A DNA stretch of 64,000 bases, taken from positions 68,134-132,133 of the forward strand of contig JAFGLG010000017.1 of NCBI GenBank assembly GCA_016928155.1, in the 5' to 3' direction. The translations under genes and the position numbers were made by a program. This stretch comes from Candidatus Woesearchaeota archaeon (GTDB lineage Archaea > Nanobdellota > Nanobdellia > Woesearchaeales > JAFGLG01). This document shows positions 17,108 through 25,597 of the stretch, piece after piece (the stretch's first letter is position 1; each line of letters starts with the position of its first letter). Below the pieces are notes generated by a model that saw only the letters and a program-made list of their open reading frames with translations, was not told the origin of the DNA and made no database searches.

Positions 17108-18382
17108 TCAGGGATGCTTTGGGGCCTCGAGCTTCTTTGCCTTTTTCTTTTTGTCTGGCTTGGGGGCATCACCTTCGAGTTCATCGAAATCAGGATCATT
17201 CCCCCCTGCCTTATGACTGTATCTTCTCATCTCTTTCCTGTCCTGTACCCTGAGTATCAGGAATATCAGCATGATTAGGGTTAGTATCAGCAGCAGGAGG
17301 TTTGTTATGTTGAAGTACTGCAGGAACATCGGCCTATGGAGGGTTTTCTCAAGAACTGCGAGAAGGCTGTCCTTCTCTGTTATCCTTTCCCCATAATATG
17401 CTCTCAGCTGTATCGGGTATGCGCTTGCATTAACCCCGTTTGCATCGAGGTATGTCGACAGGTTTCCTTTGCCGAACGGCCCGAGCGTTATCGGAGATGT
17501 CTTTGCCACCACACCATTGAAGGTCACTTCCCCCCAGACATCTTTGAGCTCTCCGTTCCAGAGGCTCTCTACCTCAAATTCGAATTTGTTTATCATGTCT
17601 GAGTATATCTCTTTGGTGTGGTTGTTTATCTTGAGCTGTCTTGTGCCGACAAGATAGGAATCATTGAGATTTTCTGTTATTTCGTTGTAATGGACATCTG
17701 CCTCGACTGAATATTTTCCTGGGGGATAACCCCCCATCGGGAACCTCACATCCCAATTATGGCTTTGGAAGGAATTGAGAGAGACTTTTGATGTGTCTGC
17801 GGTATGGACAAGCCCGCCTGATGAGTTGTAGAACCTCAGCTCTGCATGCGCATCCTCTATCATTATCTTTCCTTTGTTGGATATTGATACTGTTGTTATC
17901 TCAGTCTCATTCTCGCCGATGTCCCTGGCATTGAGTCTGGTCTCTGCCAGCAGGCCAGGATGCAATACATGGAGAGAAAAGAGGAAAGCCAGTGATCCCT
18001 TCACTGTCAGAGCTCCTTCGATAGTGTTGCCCTCTGTCACTGACATTTTTATCACATGCTGCCCGAAGTGCTCTGAGTCTTCGAAGAAATTGACTTTTAC
18101 CTTGAAGGTGAATGTCTCCATGGGTTTGAGTTCAGGTATCGAGGCCGGCTCTGCTGAGAAATATTTATTGAGGTCTGTCTTCCCGCCGCCCCTGTCCTGA
18201 AAGGTTATTGAATAGCTTTGGGGTATTTTTTGGTTATTTATGATGGTGTATTCATACTCATGGCTTTTGCCGAGCTCGACATTTAGGTTCCTGTTCAGCA
18301 GATCAGAAGTCCCTCTTATGCCGTTTGCTGCTGGGATTATGAGGACTAATATTAAGATTAGGAAAAATATGTTTTTTGCCAT
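17108..18382 (-). CDS. Exported membrane protein, paralogue of the 434-residue protein at 54554-55858
   Basis: 424 residues: signal peptide (about 1-21), three or so Ig-like beta domains, one membrane helix (about 352-372, NLLLLILTLIMLIFLIL) and a Lys-rich cytoplasmic tail. It shares architecture and local sequence with the protein at 54554-55858, e.g. SLWNGELKDVWGEVTF versus SLWNKPLDDVYGVFRA. Probably a cell-envelope or surface-layer accessory protein; no named family recognised. It sits between small secreted subunits and a membrane protein on the same strand, and its spacing suggests one operon. Confidence 0.8.
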   Translation of the reverse strand: MAKNIFFLILILVLIIPAANGIRGTSDLLNRNLNVELGKSHEYEYTIINNQKIPQSYSITFQDRGGGKTDLNKYFSAEPASIPELKPMETFTFKVKVNFFEDSEHFGQHVIKMSVTEGNTIEGALTVKGSLAFLFSLHVLHPGLLAETRLNARDIGENETEITTVSISNKGKIMIEDAHAELRFYNSSGGLVHTADTSKVSLNSFQSHNWDVRFPMGGYPPGKYSVEADVHYNEITENLNDSYLVGTRQLKINNHTKEIYSDMINKFEFEVESLWNGELKDVWGEVTFNGVVAKTSPITLGPFGKGNLSTYLDANGVNASAYPIQLRAYYGERITEKDSLLAVLEKTLHRPMFLQYFNITNLLLLILTLIMLIFLILRVQDRKEMRRYSHKAGGNDPDFDELEGDAPKPDKKKKAKKLEAPKHP

Positions 18383-18409
18383 TTTAAAAAGTAAGAAAAA
18401 AAAGATAAT

Positions 18410-19099
18410 TTATTTCTTGACTGCCTCAAAGATCACATTGACAGAAGCTTCGTTACCTAATGTGGATGCACCGAGAGGCACCAGGACTTTTGCAGATACA
18501 TTTGCCCATTTTTGAGGGGTGCTTCCAATTGGAAGGGCATTACACCAGCTTACATTCTCCACATTCTTTGGGAATTCCTGGTAAGTGGTAATACCACTGG
18601 CACAGTTATGTCCGTCAAGCTTGAACTCCAATGCAGCTTGTGCTGTACAGAATGTATAATTGCCTGATGTTGCATCTTGGCATACAAGTTCTGCAGCTGT
18701 TCCTGTCACATTGATGCTGATGTTGACTTCAACGTTACCATCATTCCAGAGTGCAAAGTGATCTCCACTCAGGCATCCCGGCCCATTGAATCCGTTTGCA
18801 TCAGTTGTGACTGCATCAACAACCTGTGTTCCGGTTGCTGAGTCGCAGGTGATATTATTAATCACCCTAGAGAAATTAGAGTTGACGCCAAAATCTATAA
18901 GCAGGTCAGTCGCATTGATTGACAGAACTTGTGTGATGGTTATGTTGACCTTGCCTGTGTAATTGGTCTCGCCTGTTGCGAATCCTGCCAGCATCCCTAA
19001 CTCTGAGATCCCTCCCATGAGCCAGGCAAAGCTTGCTAGAGAGACCACGATTGCTGCTACTAATAGATATACTAATGTTTTGTTTGAAACTTCACCCAT
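18410..19099 (-). CDS. Secreted fibre-like subunit with N-terminal hydrophobic segment
   Basis: 229 residues. The N-terminus MGEVSNKTLVYLLVAAIVV is a signal/anchor; the rest is a single Thr/Asn/Val-rich beta domain with Cys pairs. Its last 150 residues resemble by eye the C-terminal domain of the 1589-residue protein (LWNDGNVEVNISINV versus IRNEGNVHINLSIYA; VPLGASTLGNEASVNVIF versus VPGGEPPGNKSSILVF). Domains like this occur in biofilm-fibre proteins such as TasA/camelysin, but I cannot assert membership. It has a strong ribosome site (AGGAGG) and shares its leader with the 78-residue protein just upstream, only 3 nt away. Confidence 0.78.
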   Translation of the reverse strand: MGEVSNKTLVYLLVAAIVVSLASFAWLMGGISELGMLAGFATGETNYTGKVNITITQVLSINATDLLIDFGVNSNFSRVINNITCDSATGTQVVDAVTTDANGFNGPGCLSGDHFALWNDGNVEVNISINVTGTAAELVCQDATSGNYTFCTAQAALEFKLDGHNCASGITTYQEFPKNVENVSWCNALPIGSTPQKWANVSAKVLVPLGASTLGNEASVNVIFEAVKK

Positions 19100-19102
19100 T
19101 TT

Positions 19103-19339
19103 TTAACCTCCTTTTGCCATATTAGTAATTTCCAATGCCACTCTGCCGGTTGTCTGCACAGGTGGTAGATTGCTGCCGGTTATCCCTAATTTCACTTGGC
19201 CGACAGGTGTTGTTGTTCCTGCTGGGAACTCTGTCGCTGTCTCTGTAATCCTGCTCCACATTGCCCATGTGGTGAACACTGAAAGACATATTGTCAAAAT
19301 CAAGAGAACAAGCACTGTCTTCTTTGAGATGTCACCCAT
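19103..19339 (-). CDS. Small membrane-anchored protein, partner of the 229-residue subunit
   Basis: 78 residues with N-terminus MGDISKKTVLVLLILTICL, clearly related to that of the following gene, and a short Thr/Pro/Gly-rich exterior (FPAGTTTPVGQVKLGITG). It may be a minor or truncated fibre subunit. The ribosome site (AAAAGGAGGTTAAAAA before ATG GGT GA) is nearly identical to that of the next gene, suggesting duplication. First gene of the unit; upstream lies a TATA box and an inverted repeat. Confidence 0.72.
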   Translation of the reverse strand: MGDISKKTVLVLLILTICLSVFTTWAMWSRITETATEFPAGTTTPVGQVKLGITGSNLPPVQTTGRVALEITNMAKGG

Positions 19340-19641
19340 TTTTTAACCTCCTTTTTGTTAATCACACAAAAGTGAATATTTGTGGTAGTTTGCCACAATT
19401 GGTATAGCTTTTACATACACTAGTTTATATATTTTTCGATTTTGATGAAAACTATTTATAAAATTGCCCACCAGGAGTCAGATTCAGGAAGCATAGCAGC
19501 ATGCAATAGATTCATGGATGGAAAGATGCTAGTCATATACCATCTCTACTTGCGGGTTATATGATATCTTGTGATTATTTAATGTCTAATATCTCATGAT
19601 TACATAAAAACATTGAGTTTTCCGCCAAAATGTCTAGGTTC
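19340..19641. other. Intergenic promoter region of the secreted-subunit operon
   Basis: Holds the inverted repeat at 19380-19398, a minus-strand TATA-like AAATATATAAACTAG (about 19419-19433), and AT-rich sequence towards the Toprim gene. A plus-strand TATA-like CTATTTATAAAATT near 19450 could drive an unannotated transcript across 19475-19600, but no RNA family is recognisable there. Confidence 0.45.
19380..19398. promoter_or_regulatory. Inverted repeat upstream of the secreted-subunit operon
   Basis: TTGTGG-7 nt-CCACAA, perfect 6-bp arms. It lies about 40-60 nt upstream of the start codon at 19339 and close to the transcription start expected from the minus-strand TATA box, so it is a candidate operator or a leader hairpin. 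Confidence 0.5.
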
Positions 19642-20001
19642 TTATAGGTTCTGATAATATGTATCAATGCCTTCAATGTGGCTTATCTTTGTGTTCTTCT
19701 GGAGCCTCTCCCTGAATCTCCTGTCGACTTTCACTCCGAACCTTTCGAGCCCGGTCTTCAGCTTATGGTAGAGCTCTTTGCCTTCCCTGTCCAGGTCTGT
19801 GAGGATTATTATGCTGTCAGTGCTCTCGACGATCTGCTCGACAAAAGAGTACAATGGCTTGTTCAGGGAAAAAATTCTGTTCCTTATCCCGATGTTCCTG
19901 AGCGCTGCAACATCTTTTTTTCCCTCGACAATCAAAGGCGTCTGCGTCTCATTCACATCGATGATCCATTTGTCAAGAATCTCTTTTTCCAGGATGTCCA
20001 T
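19642..20001 (-). CDS. Toprim domain protein (UPF0292 / RNase M5-like)
   Basis: 119 residues forming a single Toprim domain: the catalytic Glu in LIVEGKKDVAALRNIG and the acidic pair in IIILTDLDREGKEL, both diagnostic. Toprim domains bind Mg and act in primases, topoisomerases and RNase M5; stand-alone archaeal forms of this size are conserved but uncharacterised. It is divergent from the fused primase gene, and an AATAAAAG box about 25 nt upstream suggests a leaderless transcript. The shared promoter region hints at a role in replication or RNA processing; this is inference. Confidence 0.88.
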   Translation of the reverse strand: MDILEKEILDKWIIDVNETQTPLIVEGKKDVAALRNIGIRNRIFSLNKPLYSFVEQIVESTDSIIILTDLDREGKELYHKLKTGLERFGVKVDRRFRERLQKNTKISHIEGIDTYYQNL

Positions 20002-20094
20002 GCTGTGGCAGATGAAGGAGCTCTTTTATTGTTTTCCATGTTGTTTTCCATAAACATTAAATACCTCAGATGAATGGTCTGGTCAGGGGGTTTT

Positions 20095-21468
20095 ATGGCA
20101 AAAGAGGCTAAATATCTCGATATCCCTCTCTCGACTACCCTGAAGTTCTACAAGAGGGAAGACATCAGGCAGGAGATGCTGAGGAGTTCAAGAAGCAGGG
20201 AAGTGGCCATCAAGTATGGCTCAAAAGGCTTCGGCAAGAGGCCTGACATACTTCAGTATCCGAATGATATCCTCGAGGCAGCCAGGCAGGGAGCCACTAG
20301 CTTCCATGTCTCTGAGGAGATCTGGAGCAGCCCGCTCCAGCTCCAGCCGAGCATGAAGAAAGCGGATATTGATAAGCTCAGGTCTGGCTGGGATCTTGTG
20401 CTGGATATCGACTGCAAGTTCCTTGATTACAGCAGGATTGCAGCAGACCTCCTGGTGAAGGCCTTGTCCCATCATGGCATCTCCAGCATCAGCTGCAAGT
20501 TCTCCGGCAATCATGGCTTCCATATCGGTGTCCCTTTCGGATCATTCCCGGATAATGTGCACGGCAGGGAGACTAAGCTGCTTTTCCCGGATGGCGCCCA
20601 GCAGATCGCGCTCTATCTCAAGGAGATGATAAGGAAGCCTCTTGCAGAGAGGATTCTTGCTGCGGACAGCATTGACAGTATATCCGAGACAACAGGCATC
20701 AGCTTCAGTGATCTCGTCGGGAGATCCTCGGGGAAGCCGGAATTCGACCCTTTCAGGATACTCGACATCGACACAGTTCTCATATCGTCAAGACACCTTT
20801 ACAGGATGCCCTACTCCATCAATGAGAAGAGCGGCCTCGTCAGCATCCCGATCGATCCGAAGAGGATCCTTGACTTTGATAAGGATTCTGCAAGGCCCGA
20901 TGTCGTCGAAGTTTCCGGATTCAGGTTCCTCGACAGCGTACATTCGGAGCAGAATGAGACCAAGTCCCTTTTTGTCCAGGCTTTTGACTTCCACGTCAAG
21001 GAGACCTTGAAGAGGCAGAAGGAGGTCAGGAAGATGCAACACTTTGCTGATGATCTGAAGATCGCTCTTGACGAGAGCTTCTTCCCGCCGTGCATCCAGA
21101 GGATCCATAAGGGTCTTGACGACGGCAAGAAGCGGGCTGTCTTCATCCTGATGAATTATCTCACCAGCATCGGCTGGGATTATGCTAAGATTGAAGCGTA
21201 CATGCGGGAGTGGAACATGAGGAATCCTGAGCCCTTGAGGGAGAACATCTGGCTTGGCCAGCTGAGATATCATATGTCCAGGAAGAAGAGCATCCTGCCG
21301 CCTAACTGCGACAACATGATGTACATGAAAGGCATCGGCGTATGCTTCCCTGATAATCTCTGCCAGAAGATAAAGAATCCTGCACAGTATTCTTTAAGGA
21401 AGGCAAGACATCTCAAGCCGAGCAAGCCCAAGAAAGATAAGAAGAAGCCGGCTGAATCAGCTGAATGA
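20095..21468 (+). CDS. priS: Fused DNA primase: PriS-type catalytic core with PriL-type Fe-S domain
   Basis: 457 residues. The catalytic core shows DLVLDIDCK (Asp pair at about 104 and 106), the SGNHGFHI loop and the third-Asp region LDIDTVLISSRHLYRMPYS followed by NEKSG, all PriS motifs. The C-terminal part matches the PriL Fe-S domain, with four spaced Cys in FPPC, LPPNC, GVC and NLC, and a basic tail. Normally these are two proteins; single-chain versions are known from DPANN such as Nanoarchaeum. It makes the RNA/DNA primers for replication. An in-frame ATG exists at 20074, but the AGGGGGT ribosome site points to 20095. Confidence 0.92.
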   Translation: MAKEAKYLDIPLSTTLKFYKREDIRQEMLRSSRSREVAIKYGSKGFGKRPDILQYPNDILEAARQGATSFHVSEEIWSSPLQLQPSMKKADIDKLRSGWDLVLDIDCKFLDYSRIAADLLVKALSHHGISSISCKFSGNHGFHIGVPFGSFPDNVHGRETKLLFPDGAQQIALYLKEMIRKPLAERILAADSIDSISETTGISFSDLVGRSSGKPEFDPFRILDIDTVLISSRHLYRMPYSINEKSGLVSIPIDPKRILDFDKDSARPDVVEVSGFRFLDSVHSEQNETKSLFVQAFDFHVKETLKRQKEVRKMQHFADDLKIALDESFFPPCIQRIHKGLDDGKKRAVFILMNYLTSIGWDYAKIEAYMREWNMRNPEPLRENIWLGQLRYHMSRKKSILPPNCDNMMYMKGIGVCFPDNLCQKIKNPAQYSLRKARHLKPSKPKKDKKKPAESAE

Positions 21469-21801
21469 TTTTTGCTTAGGAAACACAGTCGGGGATAGGA
21501 TTAAAGGGGTTATTTTCAATATTATAACTAAATAAAATTAAATAAAATGTTTCGATAGATTTATAAAACACATGCTGATTCATCACAAAATCATCAAGCA
21601 GTGTTTAAATCCAAAAAAAATTGTTTAAACACATGATTACACCAATCAAAGCCTGAAAAGCAGTTTTTCAGTACAATATTGGTTGAAAAACCTTGTTCTG
21701 AAGAAAACCTGCAATAATAGGCCTTTTTATGGCAGATTATGTTCAGCTACATCTCAGGCTCTGATTCAGACTATTCAAGATCAAAGGGTAAAAACTGAAA
21801 A
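21469..21801. other. Leader and promoter region of the ribosomal protein cluster
   Basis: No gene seen. AT-rich first half with a TATA-like GATTTATAAAAC (about 21559-21570), an inverted repeat (21601-21632), and a later box CTTTTTATGG (about 21723) that would give a leader of 50-60 nt to the uL3 start. Confidence 0.45.
21601..21632. repeat. Inverted repeat upstream of rpl3
   Basis: GTGTTTAAA-14 nt-TTTAAACAC, perfect 9-bp arms separated by an A-rich loop. It could be an operator for the ribosomal cluster or a hairpin in a long leader; it is 170-200 nt upstream of the uL3 start. Confidence 0.5.
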
Positions 21802-22785
21802 ATGGCATCGAGCGTAAGACCGAGGAGAGGGAGCATGGGTGTTTGGCCTAGGAAGAGGGCTAAACGTGAATACCAGAGGACAAGGAGCTGGCCGGTTGCA
21901 AAGGATGCGAAGCTTCTGGGTTTCGCAGGCTACAAGGTCGGCATGACACATGTTTCTTTTGTGGATCCGAGGAAGAACTCATTGTCAAAAGGCAAGACAG
22001 TGAGATGGCCTGTGACTATACTCGAATGCCCGCCATTGAAAGTCCATTCGATAAGATTCTATAAGAAGAAGACATACGGGCTTGCGTGCATCAGGGAGAT
22101 TGTCGCCAAGACAGACAGGGACTTGGAGAGGAAGCTCCCGAAATCAAAGGATGGCTCCGCTGAGCTGCCGCAGGATGCCTCTGATTATGATGATATAAGG
22201 ATACTTGCTTACACACAGCCGAGGCTTACTGGGATTGGGAAGAAGAAGCCTGAGGTCTTTGAGATTGCTATCGGCGGATCCGGGGATGACAAGCTGAAAT
22301 TCGCAAGGGATAAGCTGGGTAAGGAGATCCCCATCGAAGATGTTTTTGCTGACGGCTCTCAGGTCGATATGAAAGCGATCACAAAAGGGAAGGGATTCCA
22401 GGGTCCTGTCAAGAGGTTCGGTGTCACAATAAGGAGCCACAAGGCAGAGAAGACAAAGAGAGGCCCTGCCAACGTGGGTGCCTGGGGCATGAAAGGGAAG
22501 AGGTCATGGACTGTCCCTCATGCAGGCCAGATGGGCTATCATTCTAGGACAGACTACAACAAGATCCTCCTCAAGATATCAGGCAAGGCTGAGGAGGTCA
22601 ACAAGCAGGGTGGATTCATAAGATATGGCGTCGTCAGGAACACATATGTGCTTGTGAAGGGCTCTGTGCCTGGTCCGACTAAGAGGCTCATAAGGTTCAA
22701 CAGGCCGGTCAGGCCGAACAAGAAGCTCGAATATGGGGCCATGGACATATCATCAATATCATTGAAATCAAATCAGGGTAACTGA
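21802..22785 (+). CDS. rpl3: Large ribosomal subunit protein uL3
   Basis: 327 residues, archaeal/eukaryotic-type uL3. The N-terminus carries RRGSMGVWPRKRA and KLLGFAGYKVGMTHV; the C-terminal half holds KGFQGPVKRFG and GAWGMKGKRSWTVP HAGQMGYH-type sequence, the loop that reaches the peptidyl transferase centre. First gene of the S10/spc-type cluster; uL4 starts 2 nt after its stop. Confidence 0.97.
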   Translation: MASSVRPRRGSMGVWPRKRAKREYQRTRSWPVAKDAKLLGFAGYKVGMTHVSFVDPRKNSLSKGKTVRWPVTILECPPLKVHSIRFYKKKTYGLACIREIVAKTDRDLERKLPKSKDGSAELPQDASDYDDIRILAYTQPRLTGIGKKKPEVFEIAIGGSGDDKLKFARDKLGKEIPIEDVFADGSQVDMKAITKGKGFQGPVKRFGVTIRSHKAEKTKRGPANVGAWGMKGKRSWTVPHAGQMGYHSRTDYNKILLKISGKAEEVNKQGGFIRYGVVRNTYVLVKGSVPGPTKRLIRFNRPVRPNKKLEYGAMDISSISLKSNQGN

Positions 22786-22787
22786 AC

Positions 22788-23594
22788 ATGGAACTGAAGA
22801 TATTTTCATTGTCGAATGCTGAAGCAGGTAAGATGAAGATGCCCGCGCAGTTTTCAGAGGAAGTGATGCCCAATCTTATCAAGAGGGCTGTGCTCTCTCT
22901 GCAGTCAAACGCTAGGCAGCCTTATGGATCTGATCCTATGGCAGGCAAGAGGGCGTCCGCAGAGGTCTCCAGGAGAAGGAGAAAATACAGGGGATCATAC
23001 GGCCTTGGCATCAGCAGGGTGCCGAGGAAGATCTTTGCCAGGAGAGGCACGAGGATGATCTGGGCTGGAGCGTTTGCGCCGGGGACTGTCTCTGGAAGGC
23101 GGGCTCATCCGCCGAAGGCTGAGAAGATCTGGTCCCAGAAGATCAATAAGAAAGAGAACAGGAAAGCCATCCGGTCTGCTATCTCAGCGACTATCGATAG
23201 GGTCCTCGTGACACAGAGGGGCCATTTCGCTCCGGATAATTACCCGTTCACAGTCGAATCCAAATTTGAGGATCTGTCAAAGACAAAGGATGTCGTCGAA
23301 GCCCTGCAGAAGCTGGGTTTCAGCAGGGAGCTTGAGAGATGCTCTGTCAAGAAGGTCAGGGCTGGCAAGGGCAAGACAAGAGGTAGGAGGTACAGGAAGA
23401 AGAAAGGTCCTCTGCTTGTTGTCTCAAAGGACTGCGGGCTCCTGAAATCCGCGAGGAACATCACAGGCGTCGACGTCGTCACTGTCAACAGCCTCAATGC
23501 AGAGCTCCTGGCTCCGGGCACGATACCAGGAAGGGTGACCATCTGGACAGATGCTGCTCTGAATAGGATGGAGAAAGAAAGTTTGTTCATGTAA
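22788..23594 (+). CDS. rpl4: Large ribosomal subunit protein uL4
   Basis: 268 residues, archaeal uL4, early-assembling 23S rRNA protein whose loop lines the exit tunnel. The tunnel-loop region is clear (RQPYGSDPMAGKRASAEVSR, then RGSYGLGISRVPR) and GRRAHPPKAEKIW follows. Spaced 2 nt from uL3 and 1 nt from uL23. Confidence 0.97.
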   Translation: MELKIFSLSNAEAGKMKMPAQFSEEVMPNLIKRAVLSLQSNARQPYGSDPMAGKRASAEVSRRRRKYRGSYGLGISRVPRKIFARRGTRMIWAGAFAPGTVSGRRAHPPKAEKIWSQKINKKENRKAIRSAISATIDRVLVTQRGHFAPDNYPFTVESKFEDLSKTKDVVEALQKLGFSRELERCSVKKVRAGKGKTRGRRYRKKKGPLLVVSKDCGLLKSARNITGVDVVTVNSLNAELLAPGTIPGRVTIWTDAALNRMEKESLFM

Positions 23595-23595
23595 A

Positions 23596-23880
23596 ATGGC
23601 TGCCGGCAAATCAGTGAGGAAGGAGAAGATCAGGATCATAAATTATCCGCTCTCGACAGAGAAATCCATAAGGCTTATGGAGTCAGAGAACAAGCTGGTG
23701 TTCTCTGTGGCAAAGAAGGCTAAGAAGCCTGAGATAAAGAAGGCTGTCGAGGAGATGTTCAAGGTCAAGGTTGTCAAGATAAACACATTCGTTTCGCCGC
23801 AGGGGGAGAAGAAGGCTTATGTCAAGCTTTCGGACGAGACACCTGCCATGGATATTGCGACTCAATTGGGTCTGATGTGA
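23596..23880 (+). CDS. rpl23: Large ribosomal subunit protein uL23
   Basis: 94 residues. YPLSTEKSIRLMESENKLVF and the C-terminal VKINTFVSPQGEKKAYV are standard uL23 sequence. It sits at the tunnel exit and is a docking site for SRP and the translocon. Normal archaeal length; one base separates it from uL2. Confidence 0.96.
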   Translation: MAAGKSVRKEKIRIINYPLSTEKSIRLMESENKLVFSVAKKAKKPEIKKAVEEMFKVKVVKINTFVSPQGEKKAYVKLSDETPAMDIATQLGLM

Positions 23881-23881
23881 A

Positions 23882-24598
23882 ATGGGAAAGAATCTTATAC
23901 AGCAGGCAAGGGGGAAAGGGAGCACCACTTACAGGGCTCCGAGCCATAGGTTCAAGGCCAAGCCGGGCTATAAGCAGGTTGCTGAGGATAAGAAGGTGGT
24001 CGGGAGGATCATCGATATCCTGCACTGTCCCGCCCACACTGCACCCATGATCCAGATAAGGTATGATGATGCCACAATTACTTATAATATGGCTCCCGAG
24101 GGGATCAAGGTCGGTGACACAGTCGAGATTGGCACTGAGACTGTGCTTGCTGCAGGGAACACGATGTCACTGAAATCGATCCCGGAAGGGACGATGATTT
24201 TCAATATTGAGTCTCAGCCGGGTGACGGAGGCAAGTTTGTCAGGTCATCAGGCACAGCCGCCAGGATCCTGACCAAGATGGAGAACAAGATAATTGTCGT
24301 GCTGCCTTCGAAGAAGAAGAAGGAGTTCCATCCTTTGTGCAAGGCGACTATAGGTGTGGTTGCCGGCGGCGGTAGGCCTGAGAAGCCCTTCATAAAGGCA
24401 GGGAATCATTATCATAAGATGAGGGCCAAGAACAAGCTGTATCCGAGGGTCTGCGGGATTTCCCAGAATGCAGTCGACCACCCGTTTGGTGGCAAGCATT
24501 CGTCTAAGAAGGGAAGGCCCACTATCGCTCCGAGGTTCGCGCCTCCGGGCAGGAAAGTTGGTAAGCTTAAACCGAGAAGGACTGGTATGAAGAGGTAA
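23882..24598 (+). CDS. rpl2: Large ribosomal subunit protein uL2
   Basis: 238 residues, standard archaeal length. Recognised by RAPSHRFKAKPGYK at the N-terminus, and by KAGNHYHKMRAKNK, VDHPFGGKHSSKKGRP and TIAPRFAPPGRKVG near the C-terminus; the His-containing loop is the conserved segment near the peptidyl transferase centre. Confidence 0.97.
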   Translation: MGKNLIQQARGKGSTTYRAPSHRFKAKPGYKQVAEDKKVVGRIIDILHCPAHTAPMIQIRYDDATITYNMAPEGIKVGDTVEIGTETVLAAGNTMSLKSIPEGTMIFNIESQPGDGGKFVRSSGTAARILTKMENKIIVVLPSKKKKEFHPLCKATIGVVAGGGRPEKPFIKAGNHYHKMRAKNKLYPRVCGISQNAVDHPFGGKHSSKKGRPTIAPRFAPPGRKVGKLKPRRTGMKR

Positions 24599-24600
24599 AA

Positions 24601-24984
24601 ATGGCAAAGAAAGAATTCATGTATCGCGGAAAGACTCTTGACGAGATGAAGAACCTCAGCAGGGAAGAGCTCCTTGAGATTCTGCCGGCTTCAGCCAGAA
24701 GGAAGATGAAGAGGGGCTTCACAGACCAGGAGAAGATACTGCTCAGCAATATCAAGGAGAAGAAATCCAACATCAAGACCCACTGCAGGGACATGGTTAT
24801 CCTTCCTGAGATGGTCGGGATCATGGTGAAGGTCCACAAGGGCAATGATTATGTGCTTGTCAGCATAAATGAGGAGATGATAGGCCATTGCTTGGGTGAG
24901 TTTGCCATGACAAGGAAGAGGGTCACTCACAGTTCGCCTGGTGTAGGTGCCACAAAATCAAGCTCAAATATATCAGTGAAATAA
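24601..24984 (+). CDS. rps19: Small ribosomal subunit protein uS19
   Basis: 127 residues. The archaeal N-terminal extension (FMYRGKTLDEMKNLSREEL) is followed by the uS19 core: IKTHCRDMVILPEMVG and GHCLGEFAMTRKRVTH. Sits at the head of the 30S subunit near the A-site tRNA. Follows uL2 by 2 nt. Confidence 0.96.
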   Translation: MAKKEFMYRGKTLDEMKNLSREELLEILPASARRKMKRGFTDQEKILLSNIKEKKSNIKTHCRDMVILPEMVGIMVKVHKGNDYVLVSINEEMIGHCLGEFAMTRKRVTHSSPGVGATKSSSNISVK

Positions 24985-24985
24985 T

Positions 24986-25597
24986 ATGTCGAACTTCAGA
25001 TATTCGTTCAGGGATTATGACAAGAACAACATGGCCAGGGTGGCCGGGTTAGACTTGGCTATATCCACAAAGCATTCGATTGAGATATCCAGCTTCATAA
25101 GGGGCATGGATCTCCAGAAGGCGAAGAGATGCCTGGAAGATGTCATTTCAAAGAAGAAGGCTGTCCCGTTCAGGAGATTCAATATGGACATGGGCCATAA
25201 GAAGGGCATCGGCCCGGGAAGGTATCCTGTGAAGGCAGGCGGTGAATTCCTGAAGCTGCTCCTGTCTGTCGAGGCGAATGCTCAGTCAAAGGGCCTCAAC
25301 ACAGGTAATCTGACACTTGTCCACGTCTCGTCTCATCAGGCCTCAAGGCCCATGAAGCCGGGAAGGCACAGGGGCAGGGTCATGAAGAGGAGCCATGTCG
25401 AGATTGTTGTCAAGGAAGCTGAAGTCAGCAAGGAGAGAAGGCCCAGGAAGCAGAAGGCAGTGAAGAATCCGGAAGCGCCCGGGCAGGAAGAGAATGTCCG
25501 GGTATCTGATGCTCAGCAGGCAGGCAGGAAATCAGAGAAGGATGTGTCTATATCACAGAAGAAGGAAAAAAAGCAAGAGAGTGACGTGAATGATTGA
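24986..25597 (+). CDS. rpl22: Large ribosomal subunit protein uL22, extended C-terminus
   Basis: 203 residues; the family core occupies about residues 1-150 (DLQKAKRCLEDVISKKKAVP, DMGHKKGIGPGRYPVKAG, the beta-hairpin loop SSHQASRPMKPGRHRGRVMK and SHVEIVVKE). The last 50 residues are a charged Lys/Glu/Gln tail not usual in the family. uL22 lines the exit tunnel. Its 3' end overlaps the uS3 start by 8 nt, suggesting translational coupling. Confidence 0.95.
   Translation: MSNFRYSFRDYDKNNMARVAGLDLAISTKHSIEISSFIRGMDLQKAKRCLEDVISKKKAVPFRRFNMDMGHKKGIGPGRYPVKAGGEFLKLLLSVEANAQSKGLNTGNLTLVHVSSHQASRPMKPGRHRGRVMKRSHVEIVVKEAEVSKERRPRKQKAVKNPEAPGQEENVRVSDAQQAGRKSEKDVSISQKKEKKQESDVND

Noticed and set aside
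19475-19515. Resemblance to the SRP RNA domain IV motif (GTCAG, GGAAG, GCAGC in order)
   Set aside because: The bases flanking the GGAA do not pair to close the hairpin and spacing is one nucleotide off on both sides; the surrounding 200 nt lack the long GC-rich helices of an archaeal 7S RNA.
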